From NCBI GenBank assembly GCA_017871115.1, contig JAFCIZ010000008.1:806001-870000 (forward strand): a stretch of DNA of 64,000 nucleotides, given 5' to 3'. Shown piece by piece: positions 1 through 10,505 of this stretch; the first letter of the stretch is position 1, and every line of letters starts with the position of its first letter. This DNA comes from Cunninghamella blakesleeana. Taxonomy: Eukaryota > Mucoromycota > Mucoromycetes > Mucorales > Cunninghamellaceae. Under the pieces are notes generated by a model. That model was not told where the DNA came from. It worked only from the letters and a program-made list of their open reading frames with translations, and did no database searches. The position numbers and the translations under genes were made by a program.

Positions 1-554
1 GTAAGCCAGAACTACGATTTCTTGACTTTGGTGTATTATTTATACTCGAACTACATGATGCATTTTGCGATGATGCAGATGCTGATTTAGTAGCAGTAGA
101 AGGCTTTTGATTTCCACTACTAGCATTTCTTAGTTGTTGTGCCAATGTTTCACCTGATTCAGTCAACATAAATCGAGCGGGGCTACCATTTTGCCATACA
201 TAACCTTTTTCTTTTAGTACTTTAATACCTGACCAAGCTGTATAATTTTGTCCAGGCTCAGCAAGATCCATTGACACATCACAATAAACTTGTCCATTGT
301 TGATAATTTCTTCTTTTAATGCATTATGTTGTCCTTGTTCTTTAAAATCCAATAAACATAGTAAAATAGCATATGGACCTGTACGATAACGTGGTATATA
401 TGGTCGCGGAGCGCGTTTTCGTTTTACTGAACTTTCTGCTGAATCAGATGGCGAAGCTGTAGATGTTAAAGTATCTTGTGAATGACCTCTTTTTTTTCCT
501 AATAAGAATAACAAAAATAATAAAATATAAATATAAATATAAAATTAATTTATA

Positions 555-589
<35 letters not shown>

Positions 590-1014
590 CACTTTATATT
601 CCATTTTGATCTATTTAAATTAAACACCTTTTGGCCGTATAGGTGCTGGTAAACCATTATCTTGACAGTATTGAATCATTTTTTGTTCTAATCGTTTTAC
701 TAAAGTAGGTCCAATACCATTTAGTTGCTCTGCTTCACAAGGATGACTAAATACCATAGGGCAACGAGATAAAGAATCATGAGCCTAATTTTCAACAGGG
801 GATAGAAAAAAATAAATAAATAAATAACATTTGTCAAATTTTGTTTTTTGAGCCTAACAATAAATATATAAATTCCTCTTCTGAAGTATAGTAATAAAGC
901 TACCTTTTTATACGAAAAATAAGATTTCATTTGCATAGCTTTGGCTTCTTCCATCCACTCTCCTACCCAATCTCTTAATAAAGGGTTGCCACATTCTAAC
1001 CGAGGTGGCGCCAT
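1..1014 (-). CDS. MUS81: Crossover junction endonuclease MUS81 (5' part, cut by window edge)
   Basis: MUS81 is the catalytic subunit of the structure-selective nuclease (with EME1/MMS4) that cleaves branched DNA during replication-fork repair and meiosis in the nucleus. Three exons are visible: 904-1014, 628-784 and 1-498, joined in frame by GT-AG introns. Exon 1 begins MAPPRLECGNPLLRDW, the usual MUS81 N-terminus. Exon 2 encodes a helix-hairpin-helix stretch (QLNGIGPTLVKRLEQKM). Exon 3 holds a basic linker, then the winged-helix region (YIPRYRTGPYAILLCLL), then a Ser-rich linker. The ERCC4-type nuclease domain would lie beyond base 1, so catalytic residues cannot be checked. The ATG at 1014 is supported because the conserved CGNPL motif follows at once. 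The family call is from remembered conservation and is strong. Confidence 0.88.
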
Positions 1015-2145
1015 TAAATTGTATTATCGATTATGTAAATATGTATTTTTTATGCTTATAAAAAATAATAAAAGCAAAAGTGTAAAAAATAAATTTCATT
1101 CCAAATTTCATAAAAAAAATTGAGCTGGTTTTAAATTTATTTTTTTAAAGAATTAAACCTAAATGCTTCTTGCTTTGCTTTTTGGCTTAATTTTTGTGGT
1201 TCTAGTTTATTTAGAATACTCGTTATCAAAAAAAAAAAAAAAAAAAAAAAGCTATAATTTGATTATATTATAGATATTAAATTAAAAAATACGAAAGATT
1301 ACAAAACAATTATAATAAATATTATAGATCAGTGACCAAATTGATAAATTTGAAACTGCAATTCTTACCATTTTTATTGAAACAAGATATGATTATACAA
1401 ACTAATATATATGTCTTTAATAACTATTTGTTATACCTAGTATTTCGAAAAATATGTTAATTTTACTATATTATTTTTAATAAAGAGTAAGCTTATAAAC
1501 CAAACAAAAAAACAGTAAAAATCACCTATCATTATTTTTAATATTTATTAAACTAATGGATCCTAATCTATTAAGAATTGTATATATAGGTGTTCATTAT
1601 TCTAATCAATAATCAACATGGTCAGTAATTTACAGATAGTATTTTATTTTTTTTTTGAAAAAAATAATTGTAAATATGCGCGTTATCATTAATGTAGTAC
1701 ATATCAATAAAGATATCTATTATATTATACATTATAGTATACACTTTAGTTTGAATATAATCGTTTTATTAAGTTCTAAGTATTAATTTTAAAATATAAA
1801 ATTCGCTGCATAAATGCCCAATTAGGAAACTTTCTACAGGTCTTTAGTAATTCCCAAATAATTAATTACAAAAAAAAGGTGGGAAAAGGTAGTTGTATAA
1901 AATAATCAATTTATTTTAATTGTAATATTAATTTATCATGTTTATTATCATTATTATTATTATTATCACTTTCGTAGTTTGTTAAATACTATTTTAATTA
2001 ATATGATATTTTTCTAAAAAATAAAAGAACTGGACGGTATTTAAATTTACATGAAAAAAATTATTAAGCTATAGACACCTAATTTTTTTTATAATTACCT
2101 TTTGCGATTTTCTTTCTCTTTATTTTATATTCCTTTTACTAAATA
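1015..2145. other. Intergenic stretch between divergent genes, with one short coding-like tail
   Basis: AT-rich DNA separating the divergent MUS81 and PD-(D/E)XK-like genes. It contains a poly(A) tract near 1229-1250. On the minus strand at about 1137-1214 there is a 26-codon open run with charged, coding-like composition (LEPQKLSQKAKQEAFRF) ending in TAA. It could be the relic of a terminal exon, but no upstream exon was found. Nothing else is recognisable. Confidence 0.4.
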
Positions 2146-4155
2146 ATGTTCGTTGAAGAATTAACTGAAGAGGGTATTATTCGTGCTTATGAGAAATTAA
2201 TGTCAAATGAGAAGTTCACGAATCCTGACTTTGCCATTTCAATCCTCTACAATCAATTGACGGATTTAGCAAAGAGTAAATATTGTGCAAACAAGCCAAA
2301 ATCTGATTCTAAAAAACTATTAAGTAAATGGAAGGTATAATAAATACTAATATAAAGGAAAAAAAAAGAAAAAAAAATACATTTTTCTTTAGTTATTAAT
2401 ATGATTTTGTTCAATAGAAAATAGCTCAAAGAATACTTGACGCTTACCCTAAAGACATCTCTTTTACTGAAACAAGAGCACGTTCTCATACTAAATCCAC
2501 CTCCTCGTCTAACACGGTAACTCAAAAATATATACATACATAAACATGCACACACATACACACACATATATATATACATGTAGTATTTTTCTAGTAATAA
2601 CAATAGCAATAATAATGGTAAAATTTATTCAATGTATACTGCGTTTTTCTATAGCTATTTTACAATTGCGAGGACTTTAGCATTGATCGTATAACTGATA
2701 ATAGTACACACGTAAAGTAACTTTCATTATAATTGTACTAACCACAATATTCATTTTTGCCTACCTTTATTATTTTTCATATATATATTTGCTACATATA
2801 GGTTTCTGTTGAAAATTTAGAATCTTTCAATTGCAATGCTTCACCAATATTACCAAAGCGGACTACCAACGCTTTTATGAGCAATGATAGTACTGCAGGA
2901 CCTGATGTAAGCTTAGCCACTGAATCGTTTACTAGCGATACGTATCATAGAACTAGACACACGCCATATATATTTAATAACTTCGATAAATGGGTGGATT
3001 TTGATGAAAAGGTAAAAATTAAAACTAAAAAAAAAATATTACAGAAAAATTACATGTGTATATTAAATTAAAAAAGATGATTAGTTAATATAAAACAACT
3101 TATTGATCACTGTAAATAATATCATAGTGGGTGATTGATGATCTTACAATTTCTGACGAATTGAAAGTTCTTTATGAACAATCAAAAAAGTGTGCTACTA
3201 ACGGCGATATATCCGACCTTAGAATCTTGGTTTTGCATTTTATTTTTCCATTCTTACCTGATAAATCTGAATCGACTACTAAATATTTGGGAACTCATGG
3301 TCACAATATAATACAAAATGATTTGAAACTTATCTTAAACAATGATATGCCTGAAATATCTGATGATTTAATTAGGTGGGTAAATTTTTTGTCATTGAAA
3401 AAATATGAATCATGGTTTGAAATGAAAGACGCATGCACAGATATACTATTAGAAGCAAAAAGATCTGGTGATGAAACCAACAAGCTGGCTGCATCCATAA
3501 TATTTGGCTGGTTTTGTAGACTCAAATCTTCCCCTTCGCATAATAACCATAATATAATTGAGGATACTTTTGTGCACTGCCATTTGGATGTTGTTTTAAA
3601 CGAAATCTTTTCAAGTGACCCAATATTTGAACAAGAATGGGCAAATGGATACTTAGAATCATGCAAAAAGGAAAACGAGTTGGTATTCAAACCTGATTGG
3701 GAGCATTTGTACGACCTTGGTATACCCGTTTTGATATTGGTATTTGTGAAGTAAAACCACCTGGAAAAAAGAATGTTGGCGTATACTCAGATTATGTAAA
3801 AATGGGTTTAGAAATGAAAAACATGTTAAATTGTTTGGTTAAAGAAGGCGTTGATGATGCTCAAGTATTTGGAATATTAGTAGTTGGATTTAAAGTTGAA
3901 ACGTACCTTATGGATTTGGAATACCCTCCTATATATAGGTTAATACAGCTTGGAAATGCTCAGTTGCCCAACACAATTTCTTCTTTTACTTTATTTATAT
4001 CAGTATTCAAAATAATAATGCAATTGAAAAATATGGCAAGTGTTATTGGGTATAAGTTAGACAAATTACAAACCTTAAGTACCAAAGGAAAACGAAAACT
4101 TAGCAATTCTTGGTTAAATGATCATTACCCAACCTGTACAAAACAAAAAAAATAA
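2146..4155 (+). pseudogene. PD-(D/E)XK nuclease-like Mucorales-type protein, frameshifted in the active-site region
   Basis: Four exons can be joined: 2146-2334, 2418-2516, 2802-3011 and 3128 onward; the first three join in phase 0. The large last exon starts with a WVIDDLTISDELKVLYEQ stretch and later shows FKPD followed by TRFDIGICEVKPPG, the spacing expected for the PD...(D/E)XK metal-binding core of restriction-endonuclease-like proteins. Between PD and EVK the reading frame changes: one frame reads FKPDW and stops at 3754, and the other carries RFDIGICEVK and runs to 4155. A related fragment at 6330-6480 has one more base at this point and stays open, so the locus probably lost one base after 3697. 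The C-terminal part (DYVKMGLEMKNML, FGILVVGFKVETYLMDLEY) resembles an expanded hypothetical family I associate with Mucorales. Substrate and role are unknown. An assembly error remains possible. Confidence 0.6.
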
Positions 4156-5026
4156 AAAAGTATATATATGTATTTACCGCTATCATTATTACTATTACTA
4201 CTATTATTATTGCTGGCTTTGTCAACATCAAAAAGAAAAGCAATGAGAATCAGATAAAAATAAAAATTTGTTATTTTTGAACGGGAAATCCACTCTAAGT
4301 TCTATTTTCATTTTTTTTTAAAAATAAAAATCGATAATAATTTGAGTACATTATATATATATAGTTTAAAAAATAATGGGGAATAACAAAATAGCCGTAA
4401 AAAATGTTAAAGATCAATAACAAGCTTAATAAGTTTGTAGAAAAAATTGCAACCTAATTCATTTATATTAGTAAAATATGATTATTTAATGTATAATTTT
4501 TCTTCGAATAATAACCATTCATTATCTAATATTTGGAAGGAACACAATATTCTTTTATTATTTCAAATATTTTATTATAAAAAAATAATGATCATCTGTC
4601 AACGTTTTTAATCATTGCAAACTATATTAAAGTAAAAAGGATTTTTAAGAAAATATATATATTTATTTACTTTACATTATCTCTTTATGTAATTATTCTT
4701 TTTAAAAAATAATAAAAACTATTCAGAAGTTATTCTTATATTATACATTGTATAAATATCTAATTGTATTATTTTATTCATTTATAATTAAAAAAGAAAA
4801 AGCTATAAATTAAAAATAATAGCATGCGAAAGAAAAACGTATAATAGTTATATAGTTTCCCAAGACCTATTAAAAAAGCAACATATACATAGATATTTAT
4901 AGTGAGTATGATTATCGATTGTATATTATAATTATTTCAATAGTTATTATGAATATTTCAATGGATACTGTAAAATCCTCTTGATTATTCAAATATCTAA
5001 ATATGCAAGGGCCATAGTATAAGATC
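4156..5026. other. Intergenic AT-rich stretch
   Basis: No convincing coding exon was found on either strand. The stretch has short A/T homopolymers and TA runs only. It separates the frameshifted nuclease-like gene from the two-copy repeat that begins at 5027. Confidence 0.5.
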
Positions 5027-5361
5027 CAGCCAGCCCCTCTCCTGTTGTCATCGAGGTAATCCCGTCTACGATTGGATCATATAGATTATTCAACAATCGA
5101 TAGTTATGCAGCAGCATTCACCACACAACCAGGAACGGTCAAAGATATATGACAACCAACCAGGCGTCCTTAAAAACACAACGACAAATGCCCGGCAGCC
5201 TCCCGCTTCCGTCACCTCTTTTATTTTTATTTTTCAAAAAAATAAAATCGGTTTCAAGCCATCCAGAATCAGCGGATTACCGAAAAAGTAATTATTCAAC
5301 ACTTGATTTCCCATAAGCGTTATACCGATGGGATAGGCATAGCAAGGAAAATTGTCACCAA
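5027..5361. repeat. Dispersed/tandem repeat, copy 1 (~335 bp)
   Basis: This copy is nearly the same as 5509-5841, starting at CAGCCAGCCCCT and ending at ATTGTCACCAA. Its base composition is clearly less AT-rich than the surroundings. Copy 1 continues into a further less AT-rich stretch (5362-5453) that copy 2 lacks. One frame across the 3' end reads coding-like peptide (KVIIQHLISHKRYTDGIG), which suggests a fragment of a mobile element, but no transposase or reverse-transcriptase motif is visible. Confidence 0.75.
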
Positions 5362-5488
5362 GATCAGATACAAGCGCATTGCATATATAGATAAAAGGAT
5401 AATCCAGAAGAGGCAATAGTAGCCTTCAAACTTCCCTTTAAGACGTTGACTAAAAGAAAAAAGCAATATATAATAAACAAAACTTATC

Positions 5489-5861
5489 TATTTTTATTTT
5501 TGTTTTAGCAGCCAGCCCCTTTCCTGTTGTCGTCGAGGTAATCCCATCTACGATTGGATCATATAGATTATTCAACAATCGATAGTTATGCAGCAGCATT
5601 CACCACACAACCAGGAACGGTCAAAGATACATGACAACCAACCAGGCGCCCTTAAAAGCACAACGACAAATACCTGGCAGCCTCCCGCTTCCGTTACCTC
5701 TTTTATTTTTATTTTTCGAAAAAATATGAGGCTTCAAGCCATCCAGAATCAGCGGATTACCGAAAAAGTAATTATTCAACACTTGATTTCCCATAAGCGT
5801 TATACCGATGGGATAGGCATAGCAAGGAAAATTGTCACCAACTAAAATAAAAATAAAAATA
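5489..5861. mobile_element. Repeat copy 2 bracketed by ~20 bp inverted repeats
   Basis: The second copy of the 0.33 kb repeat (5509-5841) is flanked immediately by an inverted pair. The left arm is 5489-5508 (TATTTTTATTTTTGTTTTAG) and the right arm is 5842-5861, whose reverse complement differs at one position. Copy 1 lacks these arms. The arrangement looks like a small terminal-inverted-repeat insertion carrying the repeat. The arms are low-complexity A/T, so chance cannot be excluded. Confidence 0.4.
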
Positions 5862-6329
5862 ATAGTTTGGGAGAGAAAAAAGCAAAAGAGAATAAAAAGT
5901 ATTTCGTGCGTAAAAAGTCACTAAAAGTTTGTCGGGTTTTTAAAAATTGCCTTTTTCTTTGTAAATCAACAGATTAATATTAGATTATTTAAGCAAAAAT
6001 AAAGTGAAAAGATTACAAATCATAATATATATAAGATTTTATTTATGAATTATATTTAAATTTGTTAATTATTATTTATTTTATTTTATTTTCATATTTA
6101 TTAGAAAAGTGTTTGATCTTATAATTTAGCAATGTAATATGTAAAAAAAAGAATGTTTATAGACTTGAAACATTCAGCGATATTAATATATTGACATAAT
6201 TATGAAAATATAAAGAATTCACTTTAAAAAATTAAAGAAATAAATAAAAGATATACTAACATATTAGTAGTATCTGATTTACATTAAGCATATTTAGGAT
6301 AAAATTACAAAGTTTTATAAGGAAATAGT
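5862..6329. other. Intergenic AT-rich stretch
   Basis: No coding exon, RNA gene or repeat was recognised. The sequence between the bracketed repeat and the nuclease-like relic is A/T-rich with short homopolymers. Confidence 0.45.
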
Positions 6330-6480
6330 ATTTGAAGAATGGGCAATGAATATTTAAAATCATGCAAAACGGAGGATGAATTGGTATCCAAATCTGATTG
6401 GACAATATTTGTACAACTTTGGTACACCCGCTTTGACATTAGCATCTGTAAAGCAAAATTGTACAAAGCAAAAAAAATAA
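6330..6480 (+). pseudogene. Relic of the PD-(D/E)XK-like gene with an internal deletion
   Basis: One plus-strand frame reads EYLKSCKTEDELVSKSDW and then LWYTRFDISICKAK, matching the active-site region of the gene at 2146-4155. It then jumps directly to the 3'-terminal sequence of that gene (TGTACAAAGCAAAAAAAATAA), so roughly the last 370 bp of coding sequence between those points are missing. The upstream exons are absent as well. The PD is degraded to SD and the EVK to KAK, so the fragment cannot encode an active nuclease. It is useful because it preserves the reading frame that is broken in the larger copy. Confidence 0.65.
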
Positions 6481-6923
6481 ATAAAAATAAATAAAAATGC
6501 GAATATATAGATATCAGTGTATTTATTGCTATTATTATTAGTGTATTTGAATCGAATATCATTCAGTGGTTACCTGGCAATTTGTTTCGTTGCCACTTTA
6601 AGTCACAAAATGTATTATGGATTAACCATAAAGAAAATTAGTACCAACTAAATCATCATTAATAAATTTAAAATAAGCATTTTAAATCTTTTAAGTAATT
6701 ATCAAAAACAAATCGTAATCTTTCCTTAATTATATATTTTATATTTAAAAAGTGAATAATAATTATTAAATTACAAAATTTCAAAATCTATTATCATAAA
6801 CCAAAACATATTATATATTATAATTATTTTATAAATTTATTTAAAACAAAAAAAAGGTCAATTGTGATCTGATTATTATATTTATTTTTAAATTATATTT
6901 TTTTTGTTTTCTATTTAAAGTTT
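6481..6923. other. 3' intergenic region
   Basis: AT-rich DNA lying downstream of both the convergent nuclease-like relic and the minus-strand secreted-protein gene. It shows no coding potential that I can support. Confidence 0.45.
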
Positions 6924-7280
6924 TCAACATTTTACGCAAACTGAGTCTGATCCAAAGTCTAATGTCCATTTACCATAATATGTATTCTTACAAAGGCCTT
7001 TAAGAAATGAGCAAAGACTACAAGCATTTTCAGGTAAGAGTGATTGTTCACATCCGATCAGCTCACTATCAGCACTTGTCGCTTCTGGTTTACATTTGAA
7101 ATATGGATTACTTTTATCTTCAATTTCAATAATTTCTTCACCGTTATTAGACCCTGTAATACATCTTCCATAATCATTATTCACACCTTGATTTCCATTA
7201 CCCAAGTTACTATGATACACTATATGTGTATCAGCGTTAATGATGGCCAAAAAACTTGAAAATAAAATGATAAATTTCAT
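6924..7280 (-). CDS. Small cysteine-rich secreted protein (118 aa)
   Basis: A single-exon gene encoding 118 residues. The first ~16 residues (MKFIILFSSFLAIINA) form a typical signal peptide with cleavage likely after the Ala. The mature part is acidic and Asn/Ser-rich with eight cysteines (GRC, FKC, IGC, NACSLC, GLC, SVCVKC), an even number that suits four disulfides. No known domain was recognised. A role outside the cell or in the wall is inferred from the signal and cysteines only; effector or hydrophobin identity is not supported because the hydrophobin cysteine pattern is absent. A long poly(T) tract lies just upstream of the ATG on the plus strand (7285-7310). The start is fixed by the signal peptide. 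Confidence 0.72.
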   Translation of the reverse strand: MKFIILFSSFLAIINADTHIVYHSNLGNGNQGVNNDYGRCITGSNNGEEIIEIEDKSNPYFKCKPEATSADSELIGCEQSLLPENACSLCSFLKGLCKNTYYGKWTLDFGSDSVCVKC

Positions 7281-8480
7281 CTGTTTTTTTTTTTTTTTTT
7301 TTTTTTTTTTCGATTTAATTTTTTTTTTCTATTTAAATACATTTTTTCAAAATTAATATATATATATATATATGTTGTCCTCCCTTAACTCCTCAACTCC
7401 TCAACCTTTGAATTTATTTAAATTCTAATGAGAAATTGTCTTTCATCCAAATATTTATAATATTTAGTAGAAAACGTTTATTCCTGTCTATCTAGAATTA
7501 TATCTCAGTATAATATTTGAACATTACGGTATATAATAGTACTTTTATGATTTATAAACCAATTATCTGTTATTTATTTATGGTGACTATTTTATTTTAA
7601 AAAAATAATTAATTAGATTTGACTTTACTAACGATACATATATCAGTTATTTAAAAAGAATAAAACGCTGTTATTTTTTAAAAAAAATAAAATCCAAAAG
7701 AATCATATATATATATATAGACCTTTATCTATTCTATTATCATTATAATCATAATATAACTTCAAAATTGGTAGATTTGTTACATTAATTCTTTAAATAA
7801 CAATATTTCCCTATTAGAACTACAATATTTCTTTTGCCATTTATTTATTTTTTATTTCTTGTGATTATATATGCACACTTTTTTATTTGATTTTCACAAA
7901 TATTAGCACAGTTCTGATATATGGTCGATTATAAAGTCTTTTTTAGTAAAAAATTTTTTTGTGTGCTCACATTTTACTTTGTTTTTTTATTCTCTTTTTA
8001 TATTGCCTATTTTTTTTCTAGGTATTTATTATATGTCTGACTTTTATCCTATTACTTAAAAATATGAATTACATCAATATTCTCGATAGTTAAATATTTA
8101 GTTTTTCATGTTTATGTATAAAAGAATGATAGAAAAAAAACATTTTGAAACAGTTTTTTTTTTTTAATCCAAAAATTTGGATGTGATCATAAGGAATCGT
8201 TTATTTAGTACCAACAATAATAATAATAAAATATTTTTTATTTTTTTAACTAAATCAAAAAAAAAAAAAAAAAAAAAAAAAGAAATATATAACAATATGT
8301 ATTAAAAAATGGTAAAGATAATAAATGATATAAAAAATAAATATGTATATATAAAGAGAAAAATTAACTAAAAAATGATATAAAATAAAGTATATGTAAA
8401 AGTTATGTATAAGAATATGATTTTTTTTTTTAAGAAATTTAAAATAAAATAAGAATGAAAAGGTATTAAAAATGGAAAAA
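7281..8480. other. Intergenic AT-rich stretch
   Basis: Contains the poly(T) tract at 7285-7310, a TA run near 7357-7375 and a poly(A) run near 8259-8281. No exon-like open run with coding composition was found on either strand. Confidence 0.5.
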
Positions 8481-10189
8481 TTAATTTTCAGAATTTATAT
8501 CTTCGTGATCATATGTTTGAACAAACATATTTTTAATATAATTTGACCACAATTTTTCACTAAACGTATCTCCATCTACTAAATCTTTTGCTAAATTATA
8601 ATAGCTTTGAACAGTTAAATCTGACAATCCATAAGCTTCTTCAGTTGTATACTCCAGTTGGTATTCTAAAGGAGTATTTTTAAAAGCATTTACTTGATCC
8701 CATTCTGTAATATTGGCATAATATTGGTCATACCCTAATAAAGTTCCAAAAGGTAATGAAGATGATGATGTCGATGATTTTTTATTATTGTTGTTAGAAT
8801 GATGTTGTTGATCACGATTTCCTTTTTTGCCGTGCATCACTTGATGGTTATGTTGATTTTCGTCAATTTCATAACGATAAATACGTAACGTTGGTAAATA
8901 AACAGGCAAAACGGAAGGAGAGACTTGAATAACCATTAATGAAGAAGGATCTTGGTCTTGATCATCATCATCTTCAGGATTGATTTCATTTTTTTCAGGT
9001 AATCCAATTGTAGCATACATATCATAGAGCCAGTCCACATATTTCCCAATATTTCGATTAATACAAATCACATCTTTATCGTCATTTTGATTAGTAATAT
9101 TATGATCACCAAACATGGTTAACTCTTGGGTAGTGTAATTTGGAAGACCAAGTTGTTGAATATGAGGTGACGAAGAAGAGGGAGAGATATTACTAACTTG
9201 TTCATAGTTATATAATAAGAAATGATCCATATTTAAATGACCAAAAAACTGGCCTTTGACAATATCTTGGTATTTAGTAGCTAAACGGGTATATTCTTGA
9301 AAACAAGTACGACGATAATCACGTGGTGAAGGTGGAACATGACCCATGATATAAATTTGAGTATTATCTTCTTGCTTTGCCTTGATCAATTGATGCTCCA
9401 GCCAATCCATATGTTGTTTTGCCAAGCCATCTTTATGACATCCATGCACTTGCTTATTTTTTTTATAAAAATATAAAGTATTTAAAGACAAGACACGTAA
9501 ATTAGTAGTAACATCCACAGCAAAGTAACCACCTGCTTGAAAAGAGCGCTGTTGATCGGTAGGAATCCATTCATGCCATAACTGGGAATAATAAGCTAAT
9601 AACCCATGGTCATCGTCGCCTATTTGGTTATGTGGATGAATATCATTATTACCAATGGCTGGGACTAAAGGAATCATACGTGGATCTTCTTCCGTAGGTT
9701 GAAACGTTTCTATCATAAGTTGCTTCACTCTAGCATTTAATTCATAGATATGTCTACGTTTACGTTTATTTTGACTATCCCAATCATGTCTACAATATAT
9801 ATATATAAATATGATGAACAAATAAAAAAAGAAAGTATTATTATAAAAAAATTAAATAAAAAAAGAGAGAGAGAAAAAGGTCGGATCTTGAAAATTCGAT
9901 TTTTTTTTTAATATACATGTATTTTATTTTACCTTGCATTATCGCCAGTCCAAATAACAAAATCAAGTTTGTCCTTCCATTCTCTTTTAACCCAGTTCAA
10001 AGTTTGCTCAACCAAAGCCATTGGACTATCACAATGCTGACCAGGAGAACCAAGGGTACCAGCTAGAGCTGCATTATGATCATTATTTTCTAAAGATTTT
10101 AATGAATAGGTAGATGGTTTCCGATGACAGTCGGAATCGATGGTTGCACCAGGTAAATAAGATTCATCAATCTATTATTATAACAATAA

Positions 10190-10237
<48 letters not shown>

Positions 10238-10505
10238 ATAATTAACTCATTATTAAAAGATTTTCTATATTATTCTCTTTTATTATATTATATTATATAA
10301 TTACATGCATATCAGTAATGTGTAAAAAATAACCATATCTTTTTGTTGGTTTAGTAGATGTCACTGATCTTTCAAACCAATCATCCCAAGAAAACCCGGT
10401 AATAACTTGTAAAGTATTTCTTTCATATGGTAAAAATAAAATATACCACAATGACAGAGCTAATATAGCCATCATAAAATAAAAAGGTACTGATTTTTTA
10501 TTCAT
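8481..10505 (-). CDS. PPN1: Endopolyphosphatase (Ppn1-like, calcineurin-type phosphoesterase)
   Basis: Cleaves long inorganic polyphosphate chains in the vacuole. There are three exons (10305-10505, 9933-10171, 8481-9789), about 582 aa, joined in frame. Residues ~9-27 form a single signal-anchor membrane segment, as in yeast Ppn1, which is a vacuolar type II protein. The metallophosphoesterase motifs are present in order: ITDMH (DxH), WTGDNARHD (GD), AIGNND (GN) and MGHVPPS (GH). Asp- and Asn-rich low-complexity inserts follow in the C-terminal half (around HHSNNNNKKSS), which is common in fungal members. The first intron falls immediately after the DMH motif and the second within GDNAR, so the catalytic centre is assembled across all three exons. 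No neighbour suggests a pathway link. Confidence 0.88.

Noticed and set aside
5106..5291. 61-codon open frame in repeat copy 1 as a gene
   Set aside because: The frame differs between the two repeat copies and has no recognisable domain; the DNA is better described as a repeat.
10200..10231. TA microsatellite as a CRISPR or regulatory array
   Set aside because: It is a simple dinucleotide run in an intron; there are no spacers or direct repeats of array type.
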